Of a DNA stretch of 11,865 nt, positions 1 to 7,424 are shown one piece after another. The position numbers were made by a program, and so were the translations under genes. Every line of letters begins with the position of its first letter. Positions within the stretch are counted from its first letter, which is position 1. Below the pieces are notes generated by a model that saw only the letters and a program-made list of their open reading frames with translations, ran no database searches and was not told where the DNA came from. Source of the stretch: JBBIRM01 sp037441765 (GTDB taxonomy: Bacteria > Desulfobacterota > BSN033 > UBA1163); contig JBBIRM010000084.1 of NCBI GenBank assembly GCA_037441765.1, positions 1 through 11,865 of the forward strand, read 5' to 3'.

Positions 1-2
1 TT

Positions 3-503
3 TGGTTTGTTGTCTTATTCTCACTGTTGACGTTATTTAAATTCAGAACATCCCGTTATCTTCTCCCAGCTCTTCCTCCTTTAGCAATAATGATTGGAGG
101 CACATGGAGAAAGAAATTTGCTTTTTTACTTGCTCTCTTTTTAGTTACCATTTTTACATGGCATGCTCGAGAATACTACTGGATAAAAAGGGATAGCTTT
201 TACTCACCCGGTATGATTCTTATACAGGAATTGAAACCCTTTTTGAAGGAATCACCACTATTTTTATATGGATTGGACATGAGTACAATTGAAGAAATAA
301 ATTTCTATTTGGATCCAGTAGAACCAATCCCTATTATTAAAACTACCGAAGGACTTTCGAAACATTTGAGGAAGAAGGAGAAAGGACTATTTTTAATGCC
401 CCTCGAGGCCTATGAAGAAACTCAAAGTGGGCAGGATGCTCCAATGGTTTTTATCCAGGAATTTAAATATAAAAAAGGAAAATTAGTTTTAGCCTCCAAT
501 TAA
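3..503 (+). CDS. GT39-type membrane glycosyltransferase, 3' part only
   Basis: This is the C-terminal end of a polytopic membrane glycosyltransferase whose start lies upstream of the window; the frame is open from base 3. The visible 166 residues begin with a hydrophobic segment followed by R-T-S-R-Y-L-L-P-A-L-P-P-L-A. That arrangement matches the late TM region of GT39/PMT_2 (ArnT-like) enzymes, where K/R-R-Y-L-L-P-x-x-P is typical. One more TM segment (A-F-L-L-A-L-F-L-V-T-I-F-T) follows, then a soluble tail of about 110 residues ending at TAA 501-503. The catalytic N-terminal region with the Asp-Glu motif is not in view, so activity cannot be judged. A complete GT39 gene follows 57 bp downstream on the same strand. 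A TTG at 27 could be read as a start but lies inside the hydrophobic segment and is not credible. Family assignment rests on this short motif and the neighbourhood. Confidence 0.7.
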   Translation, partial: WFVVLFSLLTLFKFRTSRYLLPALPPLAIMIGGTWRKKFAFLLALFLVTIFTWHAREYYWIKRDSFYSPGMILIQELKPFLKESPLFLYGLDMSTIEEINFYLDPVEPIPIIKTTEGLSKHLRKKEKGLFLMPLEAYEETQSGQDAPMVFIQEFKYKKGKLVLASN

Positions 504-560
504 AAAATCTTCCTGTGACAATTGATTGGCACTCTTTTCTAAAGAAAGGGTGATTAATCG

Positions 561-2246
561 ATGGGAGGTTGGTTTTCTGATATTTGTATGAGGAAATGGC
601 TCAATATAGCCCTAATCTTAGGACTCTGTTTCGTCCTCTATTTTCTAAATATAGGGCGATGGGATTTATGGAATCCGGATGAGCCGCGTTATGCCCAGGT
701 AGCAAGGGAGATGGTCGGAGGGGGAGATTGGATTATGATGCATTTAAATGGGAAGATATATGCCGATAAACCTCCGCTTTTTTTCTGGTTGATTGCGGTT
801 TCTTCTTTTCTATGGAACGGATTTACATCTTTTTCTGTGAGATTTCCGTCCGCTTTCTTTGGAACCCTTATCGTTCTCCTCACCTTTTTTATTGGAAATC
901 GCCTTTATTCTTCCCGTACTGGATTTCTATCAGGGCTTGTCCTTGCGACCAGCATGGAGTTTGCTTATATTGCGACAAGGGCCAACATTGATGCGACACT
1001 CACTTTTTTCACAACAGCGTCGTTTTACTGTTTTGTTAAGTGGTACAAAGATTATTCCCCTCACCCTTCCCCTCTCCCCCAAGGGGAGAGGGAAAACGTT
1101 GGGGAAAGGGAGGATAAGAGGTCGATCATCATTTATGGATTCTATATCAGTATGGCTCTGGCGACTCTGACAAAGGGACCTGTGGGGTTTATCCTACCTC
1201 TTTTAGTTAGTTTTGTCTATCTCAGTGTTCAGAGAGATTGGAATGGTCTCAGGCAGATGAAACTCCTTCAGGGAATGGTCCTGTTCATCATCATCGTCCT
1301 CGCCTGGTATATTCCCGCACTCTTAAAGGGAGGAAGAGAGTATTTTAACCAGACAATCCTGCTTCACACAGTAGATCGATTTGCAAAAGGGTCGAGCCAT
1401 ATCAGGCCTTTTTACTACTACCTATATAACTTCCCTGCAGATTTTTTACCCTGGATCTTTTTCCTGCCCGTAGCCATTGCCTATGGTTTTTCAGATCGAA
1501 AAGCAGGGATCAAGAGGGAGTTCCTTTTCCTCTTCATCTGGTTTATCGTGGTATTTATCTTCTTCTCTTTTTCAAAAGGGAAGAGGGGACTTTATCTTCT
1601 TCCCCTTTTCCCGGCGGTTTCTCTGATGGTGGGAAAGTGGTGGGACGATTATATATCATCATCTATCCGAAACCTCCATCACCGATGGTTTACCATCCCC
1701 TACCATATCTTAATGGGACTTCTTTTAGGATTGGGGGTGGGCCTCCCCTGGGTCGTCTCAACGAGGTTTCCAAACTATTTGATTTATAGTCTACCGATCG
1801 GTTTCATTCTGGTGGGAGGAAGTATAGGCTTATTCATTCTCTATCATCTCAGATATCGAGCAGCCATCTTCTTTTTGATTGTAGGGATTATGGCAGGAGG
1901 TTTTTTCTATACGTTAAGGGTTGTATTCCCACTCATCAACCCTTATAAATCTGCCCGTTTTATTTCACAAGAGATTACCTCACGGATTCAGCCCGGAGAA
2001 AAGGTGGCTTTTTATGGTGATTTTGTCATTGCACCTTATAATTATTACACAAGTATTGTTCCCATCTTAGAAATTGAAAAGAAGGAGGAGTTAGTTCAAT
2101 TTCTTCAATCGGGGGAAAGGGTCTTCTGTCTAATGAGATATAGAGATTTTGAAGAGTTTCATAAGATGGAGGGGAGACCAAGGATCGAGTTAATTGCCCG
2201 TAGGAATGTCGGAGGGGATGATATGGTTGTAGTTTCGAATAGATAA
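561..2246 (+). CDS. GT39/ArnT-like lipid-linked-sugar membrane glycosyltransferase
   Basis: A 561-residue polytopic inner-membrane glycosyltransferase of the GT39/PMT_2 family. Members transfer a sugar from a polyprenyl-phosphate donor to lipid A, another glycolipid or protein on the periplasmic face. After a first TM segment (about residues 15-30) comes W-N-P-D-E-P-R-Y-A at 37-45, whose Asp40-Glu41 pair is the family's catalytic acidic motif. Y-A-D-K-P-P-L-F-F-W follows at 67-76, then L-T-K-G-P-V-G-F near 203-210, many TM helices, and K-G-K-R-G-L-Y-L-L-P-L-F-P in the late region. A soluble C-terminal domain of about 100 residues closes the protein. ATG 561 is preceded by AAAGGGTGA at workable spacing; ATG 588 is an alternative start. 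Residues about 166-187 (S-P-H-P-S-P-L-P-Q-G-E-R-E) are translated from an inserted palindromic repeat and are not part of the usual fold. The acceptor is unknown. Confidence 0.9.
   Translation: MGGWFSDICMRKWLNIALILGLCFVLYFLNIGRWDLWNPDEPRYAQVAREMVGGGDWIMMHLNGKIYADKPPLFFWLIAVSSFLWNGFTSFSVRFPSAFFGTLIVLLTFFIGNRLYSSRTGFLSGLVLATSMEFAYIATRANIDATLTFFTTASFYCFVKWYKDYSPHPSPLPQGERENVGEREDKRSIIIYGFYISMALATLTKGPVGFILPLLVSFVYLSVQRDWNGLRQMKLLQGMVLFIIIVLAWYIPALLKGGREYFNQTILLHTVDRFAKGSSHIRPFYYYLYNFPADFLPWIFFLPVAIAYGFSDRKAGIKREFLFLFIWFIVVFIFFSFSKGKRGLYLLPLFPAVSLMVGKWWDDYISSSIRNLHHRWFTIPYHILMGLLLGLGVGLPWVVSTRFPNYLIYSLPIGFILVGGSIGLFILYHLRYRAAIFFLIVGIMAGGFFYTLRVVFPLINPYKSARFISQEITSRIQPGEKVAFYGDFVIAPYNYYTSIVPILEIEKKEELVQFLQSGERVFCLMRYRDFEEFHKMEGRPRIELIARRNVGGDDMVVVSNR
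1056..1115. repeat. GC-rich palindromic repeat inside GT39 coding sequence
   Basis: A C-rich tract is followed by its complement: CCCTCTCCCC (1070-1079), a 3-base loop, then GGGGAGAGGG (1083-1092), a perfect 10-bp inverted repeat. The flanks resemble the dispersed palindromic repeats whose translation reads S-P-L-P-x-G-E-R-E in many bacterial genomes. It sits between two TM helices of the glycosyltransferase, in a predicted cytosolic loop, and keeps the reading frame. Outer limits are approximate, set by the change in base composition. Copies elsewhere in the genome are assumed from general knowledge, not seen here. Confidence 0.7.
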
Positions 2247-2301
2247 GATGGATTTGAAAACCAATGATGAAGATCAAATTGACATTTGAAATTAAACCGG
2301 T

Positions 2302-3039
2302 ATGACCAAATTCACTGAAAAAACTGACACCATTGAACTCTCGGTGGTGGTGCCTGTCTTTAATGAGGAGGAGAACCTTCCAATACTGGTTCCCAAACTT
2401 GTTGAGGTTTTAAATCGTCTTGGGTTATCTTACGAAATGGTCTTTGTGGATGATGGGAGTTCGGACGCCAGCCGAGACATCCTCAGGGAGATGGCATTGC
2501 AGTATTCTTCTCTAAGGGTAATCGGACTTAAAAAAAATTGTGGCTTGAGCACAGCCCTAATTGCAGGGATAAAAGAAGCGAAGGGGCTGAAAATCGTTAC
2601 TCTGGACTCAGATCTTCAGAATGATCCTGAAGATATTCCAAAACTTTTAGAATATTTAGATCGTTATGATATGGCCACAGGATGGCGTCAAAAAAGAGAA
2701 GACCCTTGGCTAAAAAAGGTTTCTTCAAAAATTGCCAATCGGGTTCGAAATTGGATAAGCGGGGAATCCATTCAGGACAGCGCTTGTACCCTTCGGGCTT
2801 TTAAAAAGGAGTGTGTAAATGACATTCCAATGTTCAATGGAATGCACCGCTTCCTCTCCACTCTGGTCAAAATGAAAGGGTATCTGGTGATTGAAGTTCC
2901 TGTTTCCCATCATCCGAGAAGGTTTGGAAAATCGAAATATAATATTCGAAATCGTATTTGGCGATCCTTTGTTGATCTCCTTGCAGTGAGATGGATGAAG
3001 CATCGGCAAATCAAATACGATATAGAGGAAAGGGTCTAA
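2302..3039 (+). CDS. GT2 polyprenyl-phosphate sugar transferase (DPM1/ArnC-like)
   Basis: A 245-residue GT-A fold family 2 glycosyltransferase. Homologues move a sugar from a nucleotide donor to dolichyl or undecaprenyl phosphate on the cytosolic side of the membrane. V-V-V-P-V-F-N-E-E-E-N-L-P at 15-27 starts the nucleotide-binding domain. V-F-V-D-D-G-S-S-D is at 47-55, and the metal-binding D-S-D with following L-Q-N-D-P-E-D is at 102-111. The later motifs T-G-W-R-Q-K-R-E-D, D-S-A-C-T-L-R-A-F and R-R-F-G-K-S-K-Y are typical of the DPM/ArnC branch. ArnC itself carries two C-terminal TM helices, but this protein ends soon after the catalytic domain with no clear TM segment, so it is expected to be soluble or peripheral. 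It stops only 2 bp before the LAB_N membrane protein, suggesting translation coupling and a partnership. The sugar is unknown. The start is the first ATG and has a weak ribosome site. Confidence 0.9.
   Translation: MTKFTEKTDTIELSVVVPVFNEEENLPILVPKLVEVLNRLGLSYEMVFVDDGSSDASRDILREMALQYSSLRVIGLKKNCGLSTALIAGIKEAKGLKIVTLDSDLQNDPEDIPKLLEYLDRYDMATGWRQKREDPWLKKVSSKIANRVRNWISGESIQDSACTLRAFKKECVNDIPMFNGMHRFLSTLVKMKGYLVIEVPVSHHPRRFGKSKYNIRNRIWRSFVDLLAVRWMKHRQIKYDIEERV
3024..3034 (+). promoter_or_regulatory. Ribosome binding site for the LAB_N gene
   Basis: The purine tract AGAGGAAAGGG lies in the last codons of the GT2 gene, 7 bases before ATG 3042. It decides the start of the next gene: the in-frame ATG at 2991 would give 17 more residues overlapping the GT2 gene, but lacks a comparable site and adds a non-conserved polar stretch. 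Confidence 0.65.
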
Positions 3040-3041
3040 AA

Positions 3042-3389
3042 ATGGATTGTCTTACATTTTTCGGTTTTGCAATCAATTTTTTTAGGGACCTTTCAGCCAA
3101 ATATCCTCAGTTCCAATTGGACTTCTGGCTGATCTTTGGCTTCATTGGGCAGGCCATGTTTACAATGAGGTTTCTGGTCCAGTGGATTGCCTCAGAAAAA
3201 AAGAAGGAGAGTGTCATCCCAGTCTCATTCTGGTACTTCAGCCTTGCAGGGGGCTTGATCGTTCTGGCTTACGCGATCCATCGAATGGATCCAGTATTTA
3301 TCCTGGCTTATTTACCAGGAAATTTTATCTATTTCAGAAATCTCTATTTTATCTATAAAAAGAAGGCATCTTCAAAAACTTTTGCTTAA
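3042..3389 (+). CDS. LAB_N domain membrane protein (lipid A synthase N-domain type)
   Basis: A 115-residue integral membrane protein made almost entirely of the LAB_N domain, named for the extra N-terminal region of some lipid-A-disaccharide synthases. Visible hallmarks are G-F-I-G-Q-A-M-F-T-M-R-F-L-V-Q-W-I-A-S-E at 33-52, S-V-I-P-V-S-F-W-Y-F-S at 57-67 and M-D-P-V-F-I-L-A-Y at 82-90. Three TM segments are predicted at about 30-49, 62-79 and 83-105, and the C-terminus is basic. Stand-alone copies often neighbour GT2 and GT39 glycosyltransferases, as here. The biochemical role of the domain is not established. A membrane platform or lipid-handling partner for the preceding soluble GT2 enzyme is my inference. 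It lies 2 bp after the GT2 stop, so the two are almost certainly co-transcribed. It should not be called lpxB, because the catalytic glycosyltransferase part is absent. Confidence 0.88.
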   Translation: MDCLTFFGFAINFFRDLSAKYPQFQLDFWLIFGFIGQAMFTMRFLVQWIASEKKKESVIPVSFWYFSLAGGLIVLAYAIHRMDPVFILAYLPGNFIYFRNLYFIYKKKASSKTFA

Positions 3390-3436
3390 AAGATATTCTA
3401 TCGAGGTGAGAAAGAGGATATTTCAGGGGAGATTCA

Positions 3437-3991
3437 GTGGCAGAAAAAAGGAAATTTTGGAAGAGGTTCCGTAGGGTTCCGATATTTATTGGAGCCATTC
3501 TTCTGGTGATTTTTGCTAAACCCTATCTGATTGGAGGAATCATTGGTGGGATTTTAATCATCCTTGGAGAATCTATTAGAATCTGGGCAGCAGGCCATCT
3601 CCAAAAGAACGAGGTCCTCACTGTTACTGGCCCTTATGCCTATGTGAAGAACCCTCTTTACATTGGGACAATTCTGATCACAACGGGTTTCTGTATCTTT
3701 GCAGATAATATTTATCTCTTAGCGGTGGCCACTTTTATGTTCTGTTTTCATTACATCCCTTATAAAAAGAGGGTTGAAGGGGATCGTCTGAAAAGAATTT
3801 TTGGAGCCCGATTTGAAGATTATGATGAGAAGGTTCCAGATTATATTCCCAGTTTAAAACCCTATTCAGATCAAAAGGCCTCTTGGAAATTTAAAAATTT
3901 TATAGAGAACAGTGAGGAAGGAATTCTACTTTTGATTATCTTTGGAATCATCCTGATCCTGAGCCGTCCCTTTTGGGGGTCAATCTTTTAG
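3437..3991 (+). CDS. ICMT/PEMT-like membrane methyltransferase
   Basis: A 184-residue membrane protein of the isoprenylcysteine carboxyl methyltransferase / phospholipid methyltransferase superfamily, which uses S-adenosylmethionine to methylate lipid-linked or membrane substrates. The cofactor-binding signature is clear: T-G-P-Y-A-Y-V-K-N-P-L-Y-I-G at 64-77, then V-E-G-D-R-L at 113-118 and F-G-A-R-F-E-D-Y at 122-129. Lys71 stands where Arg is common. TM segments are near 15-45 and 75-105, and an extra C-terminal hydrophobic helix at about 163-178 extends beyond the core motif. The start is GTG 3437, preceded by AGGGGAGA (3425-3432). It lies 47 bp after the LAB_N gene on the same strand, so co-transcription with the glycosyltransferases is likely. 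The substrate cannot be deduced; a lipid or glycolipid is more plausible than a prenylated protein in a bacterium. Confidence 0.85.
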   Translation: MAEKRKFWKRFRRVPIFIGAILLVIFAKPYLIGGIIGGILIILGESIRIWAAGHLQKNEVLTVTGPYAYVKNPLYIGTILITTGFCIFADNIYLLAVATFMFCFHYIPYKKRVEGDRLKRIFGARFEDYDEKVPDYIPSLKPYSDQKASWKFKNFIENSEEGILLLIIFGIILILSRPFWGSIF

Positions 3992-4072
3992 GTTAAGGAT
4001 ATGAAGCCAAAGACTTTCTTCCATTATTCCATCTTTCCAATAGAGTGCCTTCAATGTTCATCGTTTACTTAA

Positions 4073-4684
4073 ATGACACGAAAAGAGATTGAAAAAAATT
4101 CTATTTGCCTGGTGAGGGGACGTTTTGCAAAACCAGACCTGAATCGGGTCTCATTGGATGGAAAGACTTTTATGGTCAAAGATGTTCAGGGAAGAAATTT
4201 TTTCCTTCGGTGGACCCTGGGGCTCTGGTTAATCAAAAAAGAATGGAAGATCTATTCTAAGTTGAAAGGTATCAAGGGGATTCCAAAGGCCCTCGAAAAG
4301 ATCGATCGCTTTGCTTTTGTCATAGAGTTTATTTCTGGAAGGCCCATTGAGCGAAATGAGAATCTTCCCTCCCTCTTCTTTTCTGATCTGATGAGGATTC
4401 TTAAGGAGATTCATATGAGGGGGGTGGTTCATTTAGATTTAAGGCATAAAGGTAACATTCTTCTAGGTGAAAATGGAGAGCCCTTTCTCATCGATTTTAA
4501 CAGTAGTTTTTCTTTTAGGGTCGGGGGGATTTTTTACCGATATCTATTTCCTTTGCTCAGGTGGGTAGATTATGGGGGGTTGCTAAAATTGAAAGAGAGG
4601 GTTTCACCATCCTCTATGACACCCGAAGAAACCCTATTTCTTAAGCGATTTAATCGCCTCCGCAAACTCTGGATCTTCAACTGA
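4073..4684 (+). CDS. Small protein-kinase-fold (RIO/WaaP-like) protein
   Basis: A 203-residue protein with the core of the protein-kinase fold, closest in look to small bacterial RIO-like and lipopolysaccharide (Kdo/WaaP-type) kinases. Candidate residues are Lys36 (F-M-V-K) for ATP phosphate binding, Glu57 in the following helix, the catalytic loop H-L-D-L-R-H-K-G-N at 120-128 with Asp122 and Asn128, and the metal-binding Asp141 in I-D-F-N. The usual D-F-G reads D-F-N here, seen also in some sugar and lipid kinases. No TM helix is certain, although the stretch around 153-165 is hydrophobic and aromatic. An in-frame stop directly precedes ATG 4073 and no strong ribosome site is present, so the start is the first possible ATG but not well supported. 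It is 81 bp after the methyltransferase, and its last 8 bases overlap the 3' end of ybeY tail to tail. A role in phosphorylating a surface glycolipid is inferred from context only. Confidence 0.75.
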   Translation: MTRKEIEKNSICLVRGRFAKPDLNRVSLDGKTFMVKDVQGRNFFLRWTLGLWLIKKEWKIYSKLKGIKGIPKALEKIDRFAFVIEFISGRPIERNENLPSLFFSDLMRILKEIHMRGVVHLDLRHKGNILLGENGEPFLIDFNSSFSFRVGGIFYRYLFPLLRWVDYGGLLKLKERVSPSSMTPEETLFLKRFNRLRKLWIFN

Positions 4685-5126
4685 CCCCTCTTTTTCGAAC
4701 TAAAAGGAAGAGTTCTTTTTGTTTGAGGGCCATCTTCCTCGCTTCTCTTTTACTTCCTTCGTGTTCATATCCAATCAGATGAAGAATCCCATGGATCATA
4801 AGAAGGTAGATCATCTCCATCGGGCTAAACCCGGATTTTCGGGATTGTCGTTTAGCCATCTCCACAGAGATCACTAAATCACCAAGCAGGTTTGGGTGGA
4901 GAGTAGAGAATTCTCCTTCTCTCATAGAAAAGGCAAGGACATTGGTGGGTTTGTCTCGACCGAGATAGCGTTGGTTCAAATCTTGAATCCGAGCATCATC
5001 GACCAACAGGATGCTAATTTCAGCATCAGGCAGTGCTAAGGCGGCCAATGTCGCTTGGACTGTCTTTCTTATTTTTCTTAAATCTATAGGGATGTGTTTT
5101 TGCAGATTTCGGATCCAGATCTTCAT
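4677..5126 (-). CDS. ybeY: YbeY endoribonuclease / rRNA maturation factor
   Basis: A 149-residue YbeY (UPF0054) protein, a single-strand-specific metallo-endoribonuclease that acts in 16S rRNA 3' end maturation and ribosome quality control in the cytoplasm. The zinc motif I-H-G-I-L-H-L-I-G-Y-E-H is at 111-122, with ligands His112, His116 and His122; Glu121 replaces the more usual Asp. N-V-L-A-F-S-M at 62-68 and L-L-G-D-L-V-I-S at 80-87 are also family signatures. Length is normal. The start M-K-I-W-I-R-N-L-Q-K matches the usual N-terminus, so ATG 5126 is favoured even though it lies 101 nt inside the preceding pgpH gene. No good ribosome site precedes it, which suggests translational coupling. 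The order phoH-pgpH-ybeY is the conserved one. Confidence 0.96.
   Translation of the reverse strand: MKIWIRNLQKHIPIDLRKIRKTVQATLAALALPDAEISILLVDDARIQDLNQRYLGRDKPTNVLAFSMREGEFSTLHPNLLGDLVISVEMAKRQSRKSGFSPMEMIYLLMIHGILHLIGYEHEGSKREARKMALKQKELFLLVRKRGVS
4697..4720 (+). terminator. Weak possible terminator after the kinase-like gene
   Basis: GAACT (4697-4701) can pair with AGTTC (4711-4715), followed directly by five T. The stem is only 5 bp and AT-rich, and it lies inside the 3' coding end of ybeY on the other strand. It is listed because it is the only hairpin-plus-T-run at the end of the plus-strand cluster. Confidence 0.25.
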
Positions 5127-7416
5127 TGGTTTTCTTTAATGACTCAGTGGTCAGGGAGGAAGGGTAATCAATCCGCTGATGGAAGATAGCCGTGAGGATT
5201 CGTGTAAAGGCCTCTTCAATTTCCCTAAGATCTTTCAGCGTCAACTCACAATCCTCCAACTGCCCATCTAAAAAGATGCTGTTGATGATCCTTTGGACAA
5301 GGCCTTTAATTCGAGATGGAGTGGGTTCAGAGAGGGAACGGGAGGCTGCCTCCACCGCGTCAGCCAGCATAATTAATCCTGCCTCTTTGGTCTGAGGTTT
5401 AGGGCCAGGATAACGAAAATCCTCTTCCTTAAGAGGATTCATTTCCGGATTCTCCTTCTCCTTTGCTTTTTGATAGAAGTAGGAGATCAGGCTTGTTCCA
5501 TGGTGCTGTTGAATGATGTTTGCAATCCGCTCACCCAAACGGTTTTCATTCGCCAGTTCCACTCCGTCCTTTACATGAGAGATAAGAATAAGGCTTGACA
5601 TGGTTGGGGTGAGGTGATCATGCCTGTTTTCCAATCCCCCCATGTTTTCTATGAAATAGAGAGGTTTTTTCAACTTTCCAATATCATGGTAATAAGCACT
5701 CACCCTTGCCAGCAGAGGGTTGGCGGCGATTGACTTTGAGGCGGCCTCCGCCAGACTCCCGACAATGACACTGTGATGATATGTTCCTGGAGCTTGAAAA
5801 ACGAGGTCTTTGAGTAGGGGGTTATCCATATTGGCCAATTCGAGCAGTTTGATATCCGTGGTGTAACCGAATAGGGCCTCGATCATGGGTGCGGTGCCTA
5901 AGACGATCACAGAGGAAAGGATTCCTCCTAAAAACCCCATCACGAGATCAGAAATGAAGACCATCTTGAATGGACTTCCTGAGATGAGGGAATAGGAGAA
6001 GATCATAATGATGTTAATTCCTCCTACAATAAGTCCTGCCTTGATCAAGATGCTTCTTTGTTCACACCTTGCCACTCTGTGAGCGCCAATGGCACATCCG
6101 ATAAAGGCGAAGATGAAGAGGAAGAGTTGATTTCCCATTAAGGTTGCAAAGAAGTAACTTGAGAGAATGGCAAAGAAGATGGCTATCTCTGAATTAAGCA
6201 CGATCCTGACCAGCATCGCACCGCAGGCGATGGGAAAGAGATAGGTATATGAAGAGGAGGGGATGGAAAGAAACTCTCCTCCTAAAATATCGGTGATCAA
6301 TTGAAAGATTTTTAAAAAACCGATAAGCACAACCAGGGTGGAACAGAAGAAGAGGAGGTCTTTCGAGGAAAGAAAAACCTTTCGAATGTTCTTCGTAGAA
6401 AACTCATAGAGACTTGCAAGGGTGAGCAAGGTTAAAAGGCCTAAACCAATCAAGATAGAGAGGATGTGACTTCTCTCCATTGCATTTTTTAGGGCTTTGA
6501 TTTTGAGAAGGTGTTCTTCCTGAACTCTCTCCCCTGCCCTTAAAATTATTTCTCCTTTTCTTACCTGATAATAGACCGGGCTGACTTTTTCCTTAGCGGT
6601 CACCTTTCGCTCCTCTGTCTCGTTCCTGTTAAATGTGATATTGGCTCTGAGGAAATGTTCAGCAATTTTTTGAACAATCAGTGAGGTATCTCTTCCCGAG
6701 GAAGTGGATAAAAGATCAGATTGGGCGCGAAGTTTAGCCTTCGCCTCTTTCACATCCAGGAAGCTAAAGGGAGGTAAACTTTTTCTTTCCTCCCGGGTCT
6801 GAATATTTCGAATGGTTACCCCCTTATCGGACTCAGGGTCGAGGAGCTCCTTGTCATTTACAACCCCTCTTTTCAGAATGGGAGAGATAAGTTTCAATGC
6901 ATTCTCACCTATGGAAGGATCGAAATGTTCCCTTTCAAGGATCAACCACTCCTGAGGGCTAAGTGGAATTTTGAGTGTGGAATCCCATTCGTTTCTCCTC
7001 TTAAGAGTTTCCTCTGATTTTTTTCCACCTGTTCTAAAAGTTGAGGAGAGGAGTCCAAATGCGGAACGTATTCGATTCTCAGCATCTGTGAGTACGCCAG
7101 GGTCATAATCATACATAGGGAGAACAGATCTCTGCGCCTCTACCCTTTTTTCATAAGTTGATTTCTCATCCTCAACTAAAAGGTCCTGTGAAGATTTAAT
7201 CTCCTTATGAGCGATGTCACCAATTCTATACTCTTTAATATGAAGTTTTAGTGATGGTGAGATCAAGAGGGTTAAGAGAAATGCTGTTCCAATTCCAATA
7301 AACCATTTTTGATATAGTGGGCTTCTTATCCTTTTTAACAAAAAAGGATGCCTTATTCCATTGGTGGTTTTGTGAAAGGGAAGATAGGTGATTAATTTTT
7401 TAAAAAAAGATTTCAT
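5026..7416 (-). CDS. pgpH: PgpH-type 7TM-HD cyclic-di-AMP phosphodiesterase
   Basis: A 796-residue membrane protein of the YqfF/PgpH family; the Listeria member hydrolyses cyclic-di-AMP to pApA. The order is a short cytosolic N-terminus, TM1 at about 39-56, an extracytoplasmic 7TMR-HDED region at about 57-315, a bundle of about six TM helices at 316-510, and a cytosolic HD domain. Candidate metal ligands are His548, the H-D-I-G motif (His577-Asp578), His599 in R-H-D, His639 in Q-Q-H-H-G-T and Asp686 in A-D-A-V-E-A. After the HD domain comes a charged tail (about 750-796) with no family motif, whose last 33 codons overlap ybeY in another frame. The gene starts 8 bp after phoH at ATG 7416 with no clear ribosome site, consistent with coupling. 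Family assignment is secure; the nucleotide substrate is by homology. Confidence 0.93.
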   Translation of the reverse strand: MKSFFKKLITYLPFHKTTNGIRHPFLLKRIRSPLYQKWFIGIGTAFLLTLLISPSLKLHIKEYRIGDIAHKEIKSSQDLLVEDEKSTYEKRVEAQRSVLPMYDYDPGVLTDAENRIRSAFGLLSSTFRTGGKKSEETLKRRNEWDSTLKIPLSPQEWLILEREHFDPSIGENALKLISPILKRGVVNDKELLDPESDKGVTIRNIQTREERKSLPPFSFLDVKEAKAKLRAQSDLLSTSSGRDTSLIVQKIAEHFLRANITFNRNETEERKVTAKEKVSPVYYQVRKGEIILRAGERVQEEHLLKIKALKNAMERSHILSILIGLGLLTLLTLASLYEFSTKNIRKVFLSSKDLLFFCSTLVVLIGFLKIFQLITDILGGEFLSIPSSSYTYLFPIACGAMLVRIVLNSEIAIFFAILSSYFFATLMGNQLFLFIFAFIGCAIGAHRVARCEQRSILIKAGLIVGGINIIMIFSYSLISGSPFKMVFISDLVMGFLGGILSSVIVLGTAPMIEALFGYTTDIKLLELANMDNPLLKDLVFQAPGTYHHSVIVGSLAEAASKSIAANPLLARVSAYYHDIGKLKKPLYFIENMGGLENRHDHLTPTMSSLILISHVKDGVELANENRLGERIANIIQQHHGTSLISYFYQKAKEKENPEMNPLKEEDFRYPGPKPQTKEAGLIMLADAVEAASRSLSEPTPSRIKGLVQRIINSIFLDGQLEDCELTLKDLREIEEAFTRILTAIFHQRIDYPSSLTTESLKKTNEDLDPKSAKTHPYRFKKNKKDSPSDIGRLSTA

Positions 7417-7424
7417 AGATTCGT

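Noticed and set aside
689..1170. Additional frames inside the GT39 gene (689-883 minus, 859-1170 plus)
   Set aside because: They are shadows of the strongly conserved glycosyltransferase frame.
2273..2301. TTGACA near 2279 as a promoter for the GT2 gene
   Set aside because: No acceptable -10 box at 16-18 bases downstream before the start codon; read-through from the preceding GT39 gene is more likely.
3042..3389. Calling this gene lpxB
   Set aside because: Only the LAB_N membrane domain is present; the glycosyltransferase domain of lipid-A-disaccharide synthase is missing and the gene is not broken around it.
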